From Burkholderiales bacterium (GTDB lineage: Bacteria; Pseudomonadota; Gammaproteobacteria; Burkholderiales; Burkholderiaceae_C), in NCBI GenBank assembly GCA_003963115.1, contig RXJQ01000036.1, positions 1 through 64,000 on the forward strand: a DNA stretch of 64,000 nucleotides, written 5' to 3'. Shown here one piece after another: positions 9,201-16,109 of the stretch (its first letter is position 1; each line of letters opens with the position of its first letter). A program made the translations under genes and the position numbers. The notes beneath the pieces are model-generated. The model saw only the letters and a program-made list of their open reading frames with translations, did not search any database and was not told where the DNA came from.

Positions 9201-10823
9201 GTCGGGGATGGCAACGGAGAACGTGGAGTTTTTATACCGCGTTGCCACATCTTGCGTTGTGGTGTCCTGTTTGAAGTTGAGACCGCCAATGTACAAGCGG
9301 TAGCGATGGTCATCAGGCAGCTCGGCAATCTCAGGCGAACTGGTACCTGGCCAATTGGTGTAGTTGACGACCTCGTAGGGCAGCGTCGCCGGCAAGATGT
9401 CCATTTCGAGCGGATTGATCGAACCCGAATACGGCACGTCTTGCACCGTTGCGTTCGGATCGTTCGTACGCACCGCTTTCTCAACTTGCAGTGCATACTG
9501 TTCTTGAGGCAAGCTGTCCGATCCGTTGAGGCGTTTGCTCAGAAATCCGGAGTAGTCAAACGTCTGGCTATTGCTCAGACCGCTTTGGTAGCTCTTGTCT
9601 TTGAAGCTGGGATCCAGTGGAATCCAGCGTGTGCCGGAGTTATCGGCGGTGATACCCCGATAGCGGCCATAAGGTACACAAGCCTCAACCCAAACCTGAT
9701 TGAGCTGAACGCCGCTGGGTATGCCCCACGAAGGCAGCGTGCTGGTAACCGCACCAAACGCCCCCTGGTCGAGGATAGCTTTTGCACCATCGTACGACTT
9801 GGCACCGACCCAGCTGGCCACGCGTCCACCAAGCGCATACGGCTCGGCATCTGCCACGAGGACCGTCCCACTGACATAGCGAGCGGGAATGTTGGAGGCT
9901 CGCAGCAAGGCGATCAGCAAGGACGCCTGATCTGTAGGGCCGCCTGCCATGGACTGAAGCGTGACCAAAGCGCCTTTGAGCGATCCGAAGTAGGGCTCGA
10001 ACTTGACGTTGTTGTAGACGTACTGGAATATCTGAGCAGGCGAGTAGTTAAGCTGAGCAGCCAAAGCCTGAATGGCAGGCGCGTCTTTGGGTGCATCCGC
10101 CGTCGCGGCCAGATCTGCGGCCGTATAGCCGCAACTCGTGGCCTCTGGCGGCGTGGCAGGTGCGGCGGCAATCAATTGATCGCCGGCCATCGCGTAGCGG
10201 GTCGGCCACTCGCGTTGGGCTTCAAATCGAGGCTTGCGTGTGCTGGGTGGGTACTGGACACCCGCCTTCAGAGGCGCGCTGGTAGACCAAGTTGGCACAG
10301 GCGCTGAAGGCGCCATTTGCGCCATCACTACGTCGCCTCTGAGAACTTTGAGTTCTGCTTGGAGGTGCTCCAACGCCTTGCCTCGCCGGCCTTCATCGTC
10401 GTCGTCAACTGCGGCAGATGCCTTGTCCAGTCGATCAAATCGATCGAGAATCTGAGTGCTCAATTGATCCCAGGCCTTGACCTGATCGCTCAAGCCCTGT
10501 GTGACAAGGTGCTGACGCATGGCATCCACATCCTTGAGTACAGCCTTCTTGGTGATGCTCAACTCGTGGCGCTTGCCAGCCACCAGCATCCGATGCGAAG
10601 GTCCGGGTGTCGTGTTGGCAATCTGCGTCAATTCATCGAGATGCTTGTTCAGATCGGTCAAGGACGATGTGAACGGTGCTGTCTTGTGAATCGCAACGAT
10701 CTTTTGAACAACGTCGTCGGACAAAGGTGCCGGATCCCTGTGGTCGGCATGAGCGTACACAGATACCAACGCCACCGCTGAACACAGCAGTCGGGCTTTG
10801 AGTAGACGAACGATTGAGGACAT
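3297..10823 (-). CDS. Sec-exported RHS-repeat protein with toxin-like C-terminus
   Basis: About 2508 residues. The start is set at the ATG with AGGGA six bases upstream, which yields a clear signal peptide ending VSVYAHA; an upstream ATG at 10877 would hide it. Domains in order: a degenerate transglutaminase-like domain (about 255-405) without the Cys and His; a beta-rich middle; a DUF6531-type entry domain (about 978-1040, GDPVNMVSGNLYH); a long array of YD/RHS repeats (about 1140-2170); and the RHS core ending RDPAGTQGGPNAYAYCGNNP near 2260. The last 240 residues are the variable tip. Residues about 2371-2475 carry YTRTGPNGQIYSGRTSG, RGREQQLIDFNGG and RNAINGV, which fits the GIY...YxG...R...E...N order of GIY-YIG/URI nuclease toxins. 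The nuclease role is inference. An Imm26 gene follows. A Sec signal argues against type VI delivery. Confidence 0.88.
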   Translation of the reverse strand: MSSIVRLLKARLLCSAVALVSVYAHADHRDPAPLSDDVVQKIVAIHKTAPFTSSLTDLNKHLDELTQIANTTPGPSHRMLVAGKRHELSITKKAVLKDVDAMRQHLVTQGLSDQVKAWDQLSTQILDRFDRLDKASAAVDDDDEGRRGKALEHLQAELKVLRGDVVMAQMAPSAPVPTWSTSAPLKAGVQYPPSTRKPRFEAQREWPTRYAMAGDQLIAAAPATPPEATSCGYTAADLAATADAPKDAPAIQALAAQLNYSPAQIFQYVYNNVKFEPYFGSLKGALVTLQSMAGGPTDQASLLIALLRASNIPARYVSGTVLVADAEPYALGGRVASWVGAKSYDGAKAILDQGAFGAVTSTLPSWGIPSGVQLNQVWVEACVPYGRYRGITADNSGTRWIPLDPSFKDKSYQSGLSNSQTFDYSGFLSKRLNGSDSLPQEQYALQVEKAVRTNDPNATVQDVPYSGSINPLEMDILPATLPYEVVNYTNWPGTSSPEIAELPDDHRYRLYIGGLNFKQDTTTQDVATRYKNSTFSVAIPDIVSNRLTLSFKGATTGDQGVLNSWQTDGNVSSTSAIPCSVNVVPVIMIEGGTQTLPAPSSATGVGLCTTTNTLTMEVGLKQLAPIVNTDPNQIGRTNYVAYTNIGAANWHALQAYAFQGSDALIAQRAAALTAKVNSTSDPNASVDTLDATQGEFLHLVGLKYMRYITNAASQIGGLDGGSGQSGNHLGLVSSQMKVQYAFDLPFAVNRSGFLVDVRGGQDRGVDLSTGKTVFKTFLLSGYAGSNYESYVWQENAKLDAVSTVRGLQFANETGVGTVSINSGNWSSMRPLLQVFYSPNSSATDCSIFLPSPLEYPRCLIDDPNNAGSILAQVNAGATVTIPKSLIQYSGWKGIVYVASTDNTATDGRASASYAIGPYGGGYSVGPEISVGSFSALSNYDYVAPSIVPTFLSTPTVGTFNNAAPTTLTASNGVTSVSILSGDPVNMVSGNLYHNDTDITIKGRGGLPIVFTRAYNSRNPADGPLGFGWTHNFNAKLKFYGVESGQAKFSWIDGTGAEKFYAAPSGSHTNGNINLNTPIANPPGVFVTLQRLADGTYSVKEKNGLTYKFASATGPSGTPGTGTTPVYAALQSITDRNGNSLTLSYAGSTGCAGGTLLCTVTDSIGHTLSFTYSGIHITQIKDFSGRTYQYGYTDSNNNLTSFSNPLAVAGKQKAVSYSYYTSTDGTSFNHLMKQYTLPRGNGMKFEYYANGRVFRHTVVRTDGTASPDQINLFTYNDFRRETVQTNERLGDKHFFFDPYGNPTKVLEENGAEHSYSYDCIDQTQAPGSTNCLNPYNRLSETNPAGYVTQYAYDSNGNVTQITPPRGTSAATKYVDYNGFGQPRRIQDGNGHWTIQRFNTTGNLTDVIRVVASYAPPSCASAECTVPTAAQVLSWTVRGYDSAGNLTSTKRVRDVAGQIANNTATSNTGPLVTYGFDSNKWNATSISRVGIKNADTSASTVNTATLGYDSLGRLTSGVDADWYSTQFNYDDLDRPYQATDRLGQLRTYQFDANGNAVGQSLTISIAGVSTLVDSSSSRYDDSDRVIQSLDAGGFATAFTYDAAGNVLSITNPDGYVVSFDYDAANRPIHAYDQANNAVTTLRDTGGRTRSVTDPNGNTVTSSYWDATRDGRLKSVTYPLILDNGRGGQLTSGRSIQYDYDAVGNVTSVTEFPALGSFQDNRVTTTTYDELNRPTRIVGPQYTDSTLGAICPVTVNTFDTLGRLINVAAGYTPSPCTTAAGDVTTTQQSYSFDDFGRKIQSTDGLSRSWNYVYDANNNIQSATDPKSQTTTYTWDTGHQLKTRVEQGGRTTSYTRNALGQVLTVTHPNVNYSYAYDAAHRLVTAQDSRGNKTLGYDWSPGGLLNSITDSNNRKTTYLYDPVGRLTGITAPNGDTLAYQFDAGGRLIQRTMPSGLSANFTYNEDNSLHQIVNKDTANDILSQHDYAYDGVGNRVLQAENVGGITISYAYTYDELNRLTQVTNGTDTQQENYTYDALNNRLTKSVGQSSPTVLAYKYDAANQLTEIHTGSASGPLQTTLTYDANGNITGDGFRAYTWDAMDQLTEVTLAFTTVDYTYDDSGRRIQKSTGGVTTKWTYDGQDIYAEYPATWTTPNAVYTSGGATDDPVIRVATTGAATYGTASYYHADGLGSVVGLSNNADNTTQTERFDAWGKKLSGGTIPQSAQYGFTGREPDETGLVYMRERYYNPALARFVSRDPAGTQGGPNAYAYCGNNPTNCTDPSGMLPSFNNTIAQNQFSSYFTSPSMSTGGLSSGFQSLGSQTNANTGLAAAAIALPGGSGLPSLEGLSGGGLSAGGLAAGAIVGAALTSGDTQQPEQQYLTYTRTGPNGQIYSGRTSGAADESIQTILGRRMAGQPILNSEGFSRPVLDQVSTNPDAIRGREQQLIDFNGGAKSVGGTTRNAINGVSDWNINRPWYIYQSVKEFGPLPDNSPSRSRFDPGAFLLQAIKNMFGP

Positions 10824-10931
10824 GACGTTTCCCTGTATGGCCTTGTCTGGTTGCAGCGAGGCCATGAACTGAACCAAAATTTGAGCTTGGCGTGAAGTCC
10901 GACGGGGACATCTACGCGATATCGTCGTGGC

Positions 10932-12401
10932 TTAATGTTTGCGCCGCTGCTTGTCGTTAAGTGCCATCGTGGCCAAGAGCACCAACGCCATCACAATCGC
11001 ACCCCACTGAGGCAAGGTGGGCGCATCGGCGCTGTCAACGGGAGCACCCACGTTCACTTGCGTATCCACATAGGACAGGTTGGCGTTGGCATCCGTTTGC
11101 TGGAGCGTGAAGCTAAATGGCCCGACAGCCGTCGGTGTGCCAGTGATCACACCTGCTGAGCTCACGCTCAAGCCCGGTGGCAAGTTGCCAGAAGCCAGTG
11201 CATATTGATAGGGAGCCGTACCGCCACTGCCCGCCAAGCTGTAGCTCATGGGTTGGTTCAGCGTAGCTCCGACACTCACAAATGGCTTGTTGACCCCAGC
11301 CACGCTCTGTCCATTGCCTGGCTTCAGACTGCCAGTGGGTGTACTGACGTTGATATTCAAAGCCGTCTTGACTACATCTGGCATGCCGTCGCCAGCCGTC
11401 GAGACCAGCGTGGTTGCTGGATAGGCTTGCAATGCCAATGCAGTTTGGAAAGGGTCACCCGCCCAAGAGCCATCGCTTTTCTGCGTGGCAACCAGATACC
11501 CTTGCGCATTACCGAGTGCCGAATCACTTGGATTCACGGCCTTGATAGCCTGGTATGCCATGGCAGTTTCCAAAGCCCCACTGGTACCGTTCTCACCAAA
11601 GCCACCGTCTTGGTTGAGCTTGGTTTTAAGGAAGGCTACACCGTTGCTGACGATGGTGGCCGCAGAGTAGTTCGTGCCCATGCCGCACGAGAACTGTGAG
11701 TACCCCAGAGGCGCTACCTTCTGCACCATCAAGATCGCGTAGACCGTCGGCAAGATGCTGGCACTGGATGCGTTGGTGGGTGCACTGGCTGGGTTATTGC
11801 CCAAACTGCCCACGTAGGACCAGCCCCCACTGCTGCGCTGCTGCGGGACGATTACATTGCACATGAGACTGTCGTAACCTGTCCATACAACCACGGCATG
11901 GGCAGTGGCCACGACACTGGCCACCGTGGCCATGGCCGTGTCGGCTACGCTGGTGGAATAGCCTGGCAATGGTCCCCAAGCCCCATACAAGGCGGTTGCT
12001 TGGGACAACAATTTTGCCGTAAGCGCATAGACGTTGTTCCCTGCCTGATACAAGGTATTGATCTGGCGCGACTGGCCATCGGTACTCGACGGGTGCGCAT
12101 TCTCCAAGCTGGCAATGCCAGAGTAAAAAGTACTGCCGCTTTTGATGCCTGCATTCATCATGGCGTCCAGCGCTGCGCTGGTGGCCTGCACTTGCAGACC
12201 ACCTGGCAAACGCCAGCTGCCATCACCTTGCTGGTTCTTGTAGAGCCACGCAAGGCCATTGGCCCGCGACGTGTTGATCTGCGTTGGGGTCGGCGTCGAA
12301 GCACTGGCGGCAGTGACCAGAGCCAGGGACGAAAGACATACCTTGAGAGTAGTTCGAATCGTTGCGCCCGTTCGAGCAGGCGTATGTGACCGCAGTTGCA
12401 T
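10932..12401 (-). CDS. secreted alpha-toroid protein with IPTL-CTERM sorting tail
   Basis: A 489-residue exported protein. GGAG lies six bases before the start. The N-terminal signal ends around ALVTAASAS. Residues about 45-340 contain repeats of the prenyltransferase/squalene-cyclase alpha-toroid type (for example NQQGDGSW, LNQDGGFGENGTSG, TQKSDGSWAGDPF), here likely structural rather than catalytic. Residues about 370-450 form a putative Ig-like (He_PIG) domain with LPPGLSVSSAGVITGTPT. The C-terminus is APTLPQWG, a hydrophobic helix and a basic end (DKQRRKH), which is the IPTLxxWG-CTERM signal recognised by exosortase H. The xrtH gene is two genes upstream on the same strand, so this is very likely its substrate. 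The RHS gene follows after 108 bases. Confidence 0.88.
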   Translation of the reverse strand: MQLRSHTPARTGATIRTTLKVCLSSLALVTAASASTPTPTQINTSRANGLAWLYKNQQGDGSWRLPGGLQVQATSAALDAMMNAGIKSGSTFYSGIASLENAHPSSTDGQSRQINTLYQAGNNVYALTAKLLSQATALYGAWGPLPGYSTSVADTAMATVASVVATAHAVVVWTGYDSLMCNVIVPQQRSSGGWSYVGSLGNNPASAPTNASSASILPTVYAILMVQKVAPLGYSQFSCGMGTNYSAATIVSNGVAFLKTKLNQDGGFGENGTSGALETAMAYQAIKAVNPSDSALGNAQGYLVATQKSDGSWAGDPFQTALALQAYPATTLVSTAGDGMPDVVKTALNINVSTPTGSLKPGNGQSVAGVNKPFVSVGATLNQPMSYSLAGSGGTAPYQYALASGNLPPGLSVSSAGVITGTPTAVGPFSFTLQQTDANANLSYVDTQVNVGAPVDSADAPTLPQWGAIVMALVLLATMALNDKQRRKH

Positions 12402-12548
12402 CAGCAGCTCCCTTCATGTTTTCTTTATGCACACTGGATACGGCTGATCGTGTGCTTTGTCTGAATCTAAAGGAAGCTTGTGAAGGAAATGCTGGCGCCA
12501 TGCACTGATGCATAGTCCGTTCGATATAAACCAACGTTTAGCGAATCG

Positions 12549-13211
12549 TCATGAACTGACCGCCTCAGGCATGGCTCTTTTGGAAATGCCAGCGCACCAT
12601 CTCGCCCCCATGGTGATCAAGATGCCAAGCAAAATGGCCAAGGCAAGCCGGCCACCGCCTTGCAGGAATTGAGTCCATATCAGCAAGGGCGAAAACATGT
12701 CTGGCGCAAAAGCGTCAACGTGCAGGCTCCAGATGGCAGACCACAAGACAAACGGCACGTCCAGCGCCCAGACAATAGCTAGACCAAACGGCAAGAAGAC
12801 AGCCCGCCACACAAGTTCGGTCGAGCGAATCACGGGCCATGCCAAAACCAAGGACATCAACAAGGCCGCAGGTAGCGTGATGTTGCCAATCAACGTAGAC
12901 GCATTGGCTCTGCCGCGAGGGTCACCGCAGAATGCCCGATCGATCAGCACAATGCATCTGGCCTGGCTGACGACGACGCGAACGACATGATCCGCGCCCT
13001 CTTGGTCAACATAAAGCCTCTTGATGTCGTAGGTGTCATCGAGCCATTTGAATTCAGCCTCGATAGCAGGCAACAAGGACTCAGCCAATGGCGTACTGAA
13101 CCTGTATAGGGCGCCAGCAATGACCAAGGCGAACACGACAAAGCGGCCGAGGAAGGACAGGAACCGCCACGATGCGGATTGGCCTTGCTTGATTGGGTAT
13201 ACCGCACTCAT
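12549..13211 (-). CDS. exosortase H-associated membrane protein
   Basis: A 220-residue integral membrane protein. It has one N-terminal helix (about 17-40), an extracytoplasmic region of about 60 residues with two cysteines (QARCIVLIDRAFCGD), then three or four further helices (about 108-210). Its ATG overlaps the xrtH stop as ATGA, so the two are translationally coupled. The size, topology and coupling match the partner protein that accompanies XrtH in IPTL-CTERM systems. The molecular role of that partner is not established, to my knowledge. I infer that it helps the exosortase act on substrates such as the adjacent alpha-toroid protein. Confidence 0.75.
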   Translation of the reverse strand: MSAVYPIKQGQSASWRFLSFLGRFVVFALVIAGALYRFSTPLAESLLPAIEAEFKWLDDTYDIKRLYVDQEGADHVVRVVVSQARCIVLIDRAFCGDPRGRANASTLIGNITLPAALLMSLVLAWPVIRSTELVWRAVFLPFGLAIVWALDVPFVLWSAIWSLHVDAFAPDMFSPLLIWTQFLQGGGRLALAILLGILITMGARWCAGISKRAMPEAVSS

Positions 13212-13756
13212 GCTTGATCTGCCTCAGGCAATCGATCATTTCGCCGTTCGTCTAACCGCAATACAGCGACGAACAAGGCCAGGGTGGCCACGATGAGCAG
13301 CAAAGGCATAACCAGACCATGGAGCTGATCAAAGAGTTCACGGTCACTTTGATAGCTGTAGAACAGCGTGATCAGCCGCACTTGATTGGCAACGAAGACA
13401 AAGGCCGTGCCAACGACTATCCCGCCTATTCTGGTTCGCCAGGACAAGGGGTAAGCCATCAAGGCTGCAAGAAAGAGAAACAAGACCTCTCTTCCTTCGC
13501 AACCATTGAGCACATTGATGCCACCACCAGGCGCTCTGATGCGCGAGCCAGATGCATGGGCCTGAACCTGGGGTGTCCAGTTATTGATGATGGCAACGGC
13601 GGTGCCTACAGTGGCCTTGTCAATGACGGTGCGCTCCACCGCTGTACCACGCGCTTCGCTCCATCCCCATTGCAAGAGGGTAACGACCACGAGAAACAGC
13701 ACGACCATCACCCATACCGGCCGGCTGCTGTGTTTCTGAGCGTCTGATTCCGACAC
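13208..13756 (-). CDS. xrtH: exosortase H (IPTLxxWG-CTERM-specific)
   Basis: A membrane transpeptidase-like protease of about 182 residues that processes proteins bearing IPTL-CTERM tails. I chose the GTG at 13756 because a perfect AGGAGG lies just upstream of it. The ATG at 13771 sits before that ribosome binding site and lacks one of its own. The exosortase triad is visible: Cys86 in NGCEGRE, Arg127 in NQVRL, and His146 in DQLHGLVMP, within a multi-helix membrane protein. The short length suits XrtH, which lacks the extra domains of larger exosortases. It is first in the minus-strand run that includes its partner and a matching substrate. Confidence 0.88.
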   Translation of the reverse strand: MSESDAQKHSSRPVWVMVVLFLVVVTLLQWGWSEARGTAVERTVIDKATVGTAVAIINNWTPQVQAHASGSRIRAPGGGINVLNGCEGREVLFLFLAALMAYPLSWRTRIGGIVVGTAFVFVANQVRLITLFYSYQSDRELFDQLHGLVMPLLLIVATLALFVAVLRLDERRNDRLPEADQA

Positions 13757-14114
13757 AAATTCCTCCTGCATCTTTGACGATACTGTTGCATCGCTTTTGT
13801 GTAGCCCTTTTAGCCAGCATTCATGACAGGAGCATTACGCGATGCGGCTTGCATGCAGCAGTAAAAATGCCTACTGACTCCTAGAAGTCAGTAGGCCCAA
13901 AACGCACCGCCGTCAGACGTTGCGTCACCGGCTCAGGGAGGATAAGCCGGGCCTGTGGTACGAACCAAAGGCGAGCCGATGATAGCTGCATGTAAAGCAA
14001 GTAGGGATTGCCGAAGCAGGACAGCGAGCCAGCCGGACCATCTGGCGTCGATAGATCGGCGAAAGCGTCATCTGCCTTCGGTAGTCTGACCAGACATCAA
14101 TCAAGGGAGCTCCT
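13757..14114. other. divergent intergenic region with a strong hairpin
   Basis: Lies between xrtH (minus) and the PEP-CTERM-like gene (plus) and must hold both promoters. It contains the perfect hairpin listed separately. No known riboswitch consensus was recognised. A short inverted repeat GTCTG/CAGAC sits about 20-30 bases before the plus-strand start, with no assigned function. Confidence 0.5.
13861..13896 (-). terminator. hairpin with T-run reading toward xrtH
   Basis: GCCTACTGACT (13869-13879) pairs perfectly over 11 bp with 13886-13896, with a six-base loop. On the minus strand the stem is followed by a run of five T (13863-13867). This is a good intrinsic terminator shape, but it lies about 105 bases upstream of xrtH on the same strand. 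It could end an upstream minus-strand transcript or act as a leader attenuator. Confidence 0.6.
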
Positions 14115-14630
14115 ATGATCCTGCGCAACATCCTGTTGGCACTTGCATTTGCCACGCCATGCATTGGGGACGCGTCCGTCTTCATTTCTGAAGACCAGGG
14201 AGGCCCAACATTCGGCTCATTCACGGGCACAGCGTCACAAGGCCCAGGTATGGGTATGCTGCTGCCTCGCCTTTCAGACACGCCTCAGAGCGTCACCCAG
14301 CTTGGCAGTGATGGCAATCAGTCGCCGCCATCGCAACTCATATCGGTGATCACAGCGCCAACCATACTGGACTGGCAAGTCATCGCCCCCCCACTACCGG
14401 ATGTTCTACCCGTCGGCCAAGATGCCAACGCCATCATCAGGTTCGGAGGCATCGCCCCTTCTGTGATCTATCCAGCCATCACAGCACCATCTCCCTTGCT
14501 CCATCAGATTGCGCCCGTGGATTTTCAGATCCGCCTGGAGCCATCGCCCATACCTGAGAGCGCCACAGCCCTGCTTTGGGCCATCGGCATGGTCGGCATC
14601 TCGCTGGCATCAAGAAGAAATGCGATTTAA
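14115..14630 (+). CDS. secreted protein with PEP-CTERM-like sorting tail
   Basis: A 171-residue protein. GGGAG precedes the ATG. The N-terminal signal ends near ATPCIGDA. The mature part is rich in Pro, Gln and Ser with no domain I recognise. The C-terminus reads SPIPESATALLWAIGMVG followed by ISLASRRN. This is a Pro-x-Pro-Glu-type motif, a hydrophobic helix and a short basic end, the plan of PEP-CTERM signals, although the usual Pro after Glu is Ser. It is divergent from xrtH, whose known code is IPTLxxWG rather than PEP. So it is either served by another exosortase elsewhere or is an unusual XrtH client. The architecture is well supported; function is unknown. Confidence 0.7.
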   Translation: MILRNILLALAFATPCIGDASVFISEDQGGPTFGSFTGTASQGPGMGMLLPRLSDTPQSVTQLGSDGNQSPPSQLISVITAPTILDWQVIAPPLPDVLPVGQDANAIIRFGGIAPSVIYPAITAPSPLLHQIAPVDFQIRLEPSPIPESATALLWAIGMVGISLASRRNAI

Positions 14631-15067
14631 ACCCATAGCTGACGTCAGCATTTGACGTCTCCCTTCGCGCCTCCGCTGCTCGCCAGCCTGATTTGTCCGC
14701 TGCGCAGTAGGCCTGTGAGGCCGCAATGGCACGGCCAATGGGCTCAATACCCCATGCCCAGCGTCTGGCCATGTCACCCGCACGATGAACTCACGATCCC
14801 TTCAACACGGCGGTCACTCCATAACTGCGCCTGCGAGCACAGGAATGTCCGGCTCGAAGGCAATGCCGACCTTGTCACCATCGACACTCAGCCAGCGCCA
14901 CTTCGGGCGGTCCAATGACTGCGCCAAAAGGCGCCTAGCTCATGCCCTCGACCCGTTGCGGTTGGTCGTGACTACGAGATGGCAGCCCCCTGTATGAGGC
15001 GGGCCCGTCCTGAGAGCGACGCAACTGCCGAGCTATCATGCATGCAGCCAAATGGAGAACAATACAT
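14631..15067. other. intergenic stretch, nothing recognised
   Basis: About 440 bases with no convincing gene on either strand. Open frames here lack ribosome binding sites and have arginine/proline-rich compositions typical of shadow frames. No terminator hairpin with a T-run was seen. Confidence 0.45.
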
Positions 15068-15448
15068 ATGGGGCAAAGAACCTGGAACGCTCTGGCTGCG
15101 CTCGCTGTGCTGATGGGTCCGCTGGCATCGAGCGCAGACGATCTGAAGCATCTGTACCTCTGTCGGTCTCCGCTACTTGCTTTCGATTTCTGGGAGACGC
15201 TACAGCAACTCCATCAGAAGGGCATAACGATTACGCCCACCATTGCTTCAGAGGTCTGCGCCGGCATGAAGGCTGGGGCCGACCCACAATGCATCCGCGT
15301 CGAGGCGGCAAAGTTCGATGTCGTCGCTACCGGATACGGCGGCGCAATGGCGATGACGGACGGAACGACCAAGACGTGGTTCCACAATCCGGAGTCGGCT
15401 GGTTGGGTACATCCGCAGTATTACGTCCAGTCTCTGAAGGCGAAGTAG
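15068..15448 (+). CDS. small secreted hypothetical protein
   Basis: A 126-residue protein. The start at 15068 has GGAG nine bases upstream and gives a signal peptide (hydrophobic core ALAALAVLMG, cleavage after LASSA). An upstream in-frame ATG at 15038 lacks a ribosome site. The mature part has three cysteines (LCRSP, EVCAGM, PQCIRV). The frame is protein-like throughout, but I do not recognise the family. It precedes the SMI1-type gene on the same strand by about 90 bases, with a 24-codon frame between them, so the three may be co-transcribed up to the terminator at 16526. Confidence 0.6.
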   Translation: MGQRTWNALAALAVLMGPLASSADDLKHLYLCRSPLLAFDFWETLQQLHQKGITITPTIASEVCAGMKAGADPQCIRVEAAKFDVVATGYGGAMAMTDGTTKTWFHNPESAGWVHPQYYVQSLKAK

Positions 15449-15468
15449 TACAGCAGCGGGAGCCTCAG

Positions 15469-15543
15469 ATGAATTTTGAGCTTGCACTTCGACCATTCAA
15501 TTTGGCATTGCCGGACAACTTCGATAGCGAGGTGGTCGCATGA
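15469..15543 (+). CDS. 24-residue frame coupled to the SMI1 gene
   Basis: A short frame starting MNFELALRP with GGGAG six bases before its ATG. It ends in a TGA that overlaps the ATG of the next gene (ATGA). The placement suggests translational coupling, as a leader peptide or the remnant of a larger gene. No homology is recognised; with 24 codons, chance cannot be excluded. Confidence 0.35.
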   Translation: MNFELALRPFNLALPDNFDSEVVA

Positions 15544-16109
15544 GCGACATCATTCTGGAGTTGCGTAAGCAGCTGGATTTGAAGACCACCGACCAAGATG
15601 ACGTCTTGAGTTCCCAACCTGCAGCATGCGCCAGCGAGGCCGCAATTGCCGCTGATGAAAAATTGCTTGGGTTCCGCCTTCCGGCCGTGCTTCGTCGCGT
15701 GTACCGTGAGATCGGCAACGGCGGATTCGGCCCTGGCTATGGCTTGATTGGCGTCTCGGGTGGCCGGCCAGACGACACCGGCAGGACATTGGCCGAGATC
15801 TACGCAAACAACATGACAGTTGACCATGAAGACTCGTCGTGGTCGTGGCCCAAGGGACTTGTTCCGATCTGCCATTGGGGTTGCGCGATCTACTCGTGCG
15901 TAGACTGCCTCACCCCAGGTAACCCTGTACGAATTTTCGATCCAAATGTTCACGAAGACTCTAGGACATGGGACGATGCCCTGTTTGACGAGGCCTCCTC
16001 ATTGGAGCAGTGGTTGAGGGAATGGGCTGAGGGCGGCGACCTATGGGTCAAATCGTATGGAGATGACGGCGTCATTGCCAAGGCTCTCACTAAACGTGAG
16101 TCTTGCTAA
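15540..16109 (+). CDS. SMI1/KNR4-family (SUKH) protein
   Basis: A 189-residue cytoplasmic protein. Residues about 30-60 (CASEAAIAADEKLLGFRLP, VYREIGNGGFGPGYG) match the opening helix-strand signature of the SMI1/KNR4 or SUKH fold. Many bacterial members are immunity proteins against contact-dependent nuclease toxins. The C-terminal part (DDALFDEASSLEQWLREWA) fits the family's last helix. No toxin gene is adjacent, so this is an orphan or its partner was lost; alternatively it has a housekeeping role. The start overlaps the upstream 24-codon frame by four bases. Confidence 0.75.
   Translation: MSDIILELRKQLDLKTTDQDDVLSSQPAACASEAAIAADEKLLGFRLPAVLRRVYREIGNGGFGPGYGLIGVSGGRPDDTGRTLAEIYANNMTVDHEDSSWSWPKGLVPICHWGCAIYSCVDCLTPGNPVRIFDPNVHEDSRTWDDALFDEASSLEQWLREWAEGGDLWVKSYGDDGVIAKALTKRESC

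Noticed and set aside
3297..10823. A type VI secretion Rhs effector
   Set aside because: There is a cleavable Sec signal, no PAAR domain and no vgrG or tip-loading chaperone gene nearby.
13897..14114. A riboswitch before the PEP-CTERM-like gene
   Set aside because: The leader has small hairpins but no match to the c-di-GMP, cobalamin or other consensus cores that I can recall.
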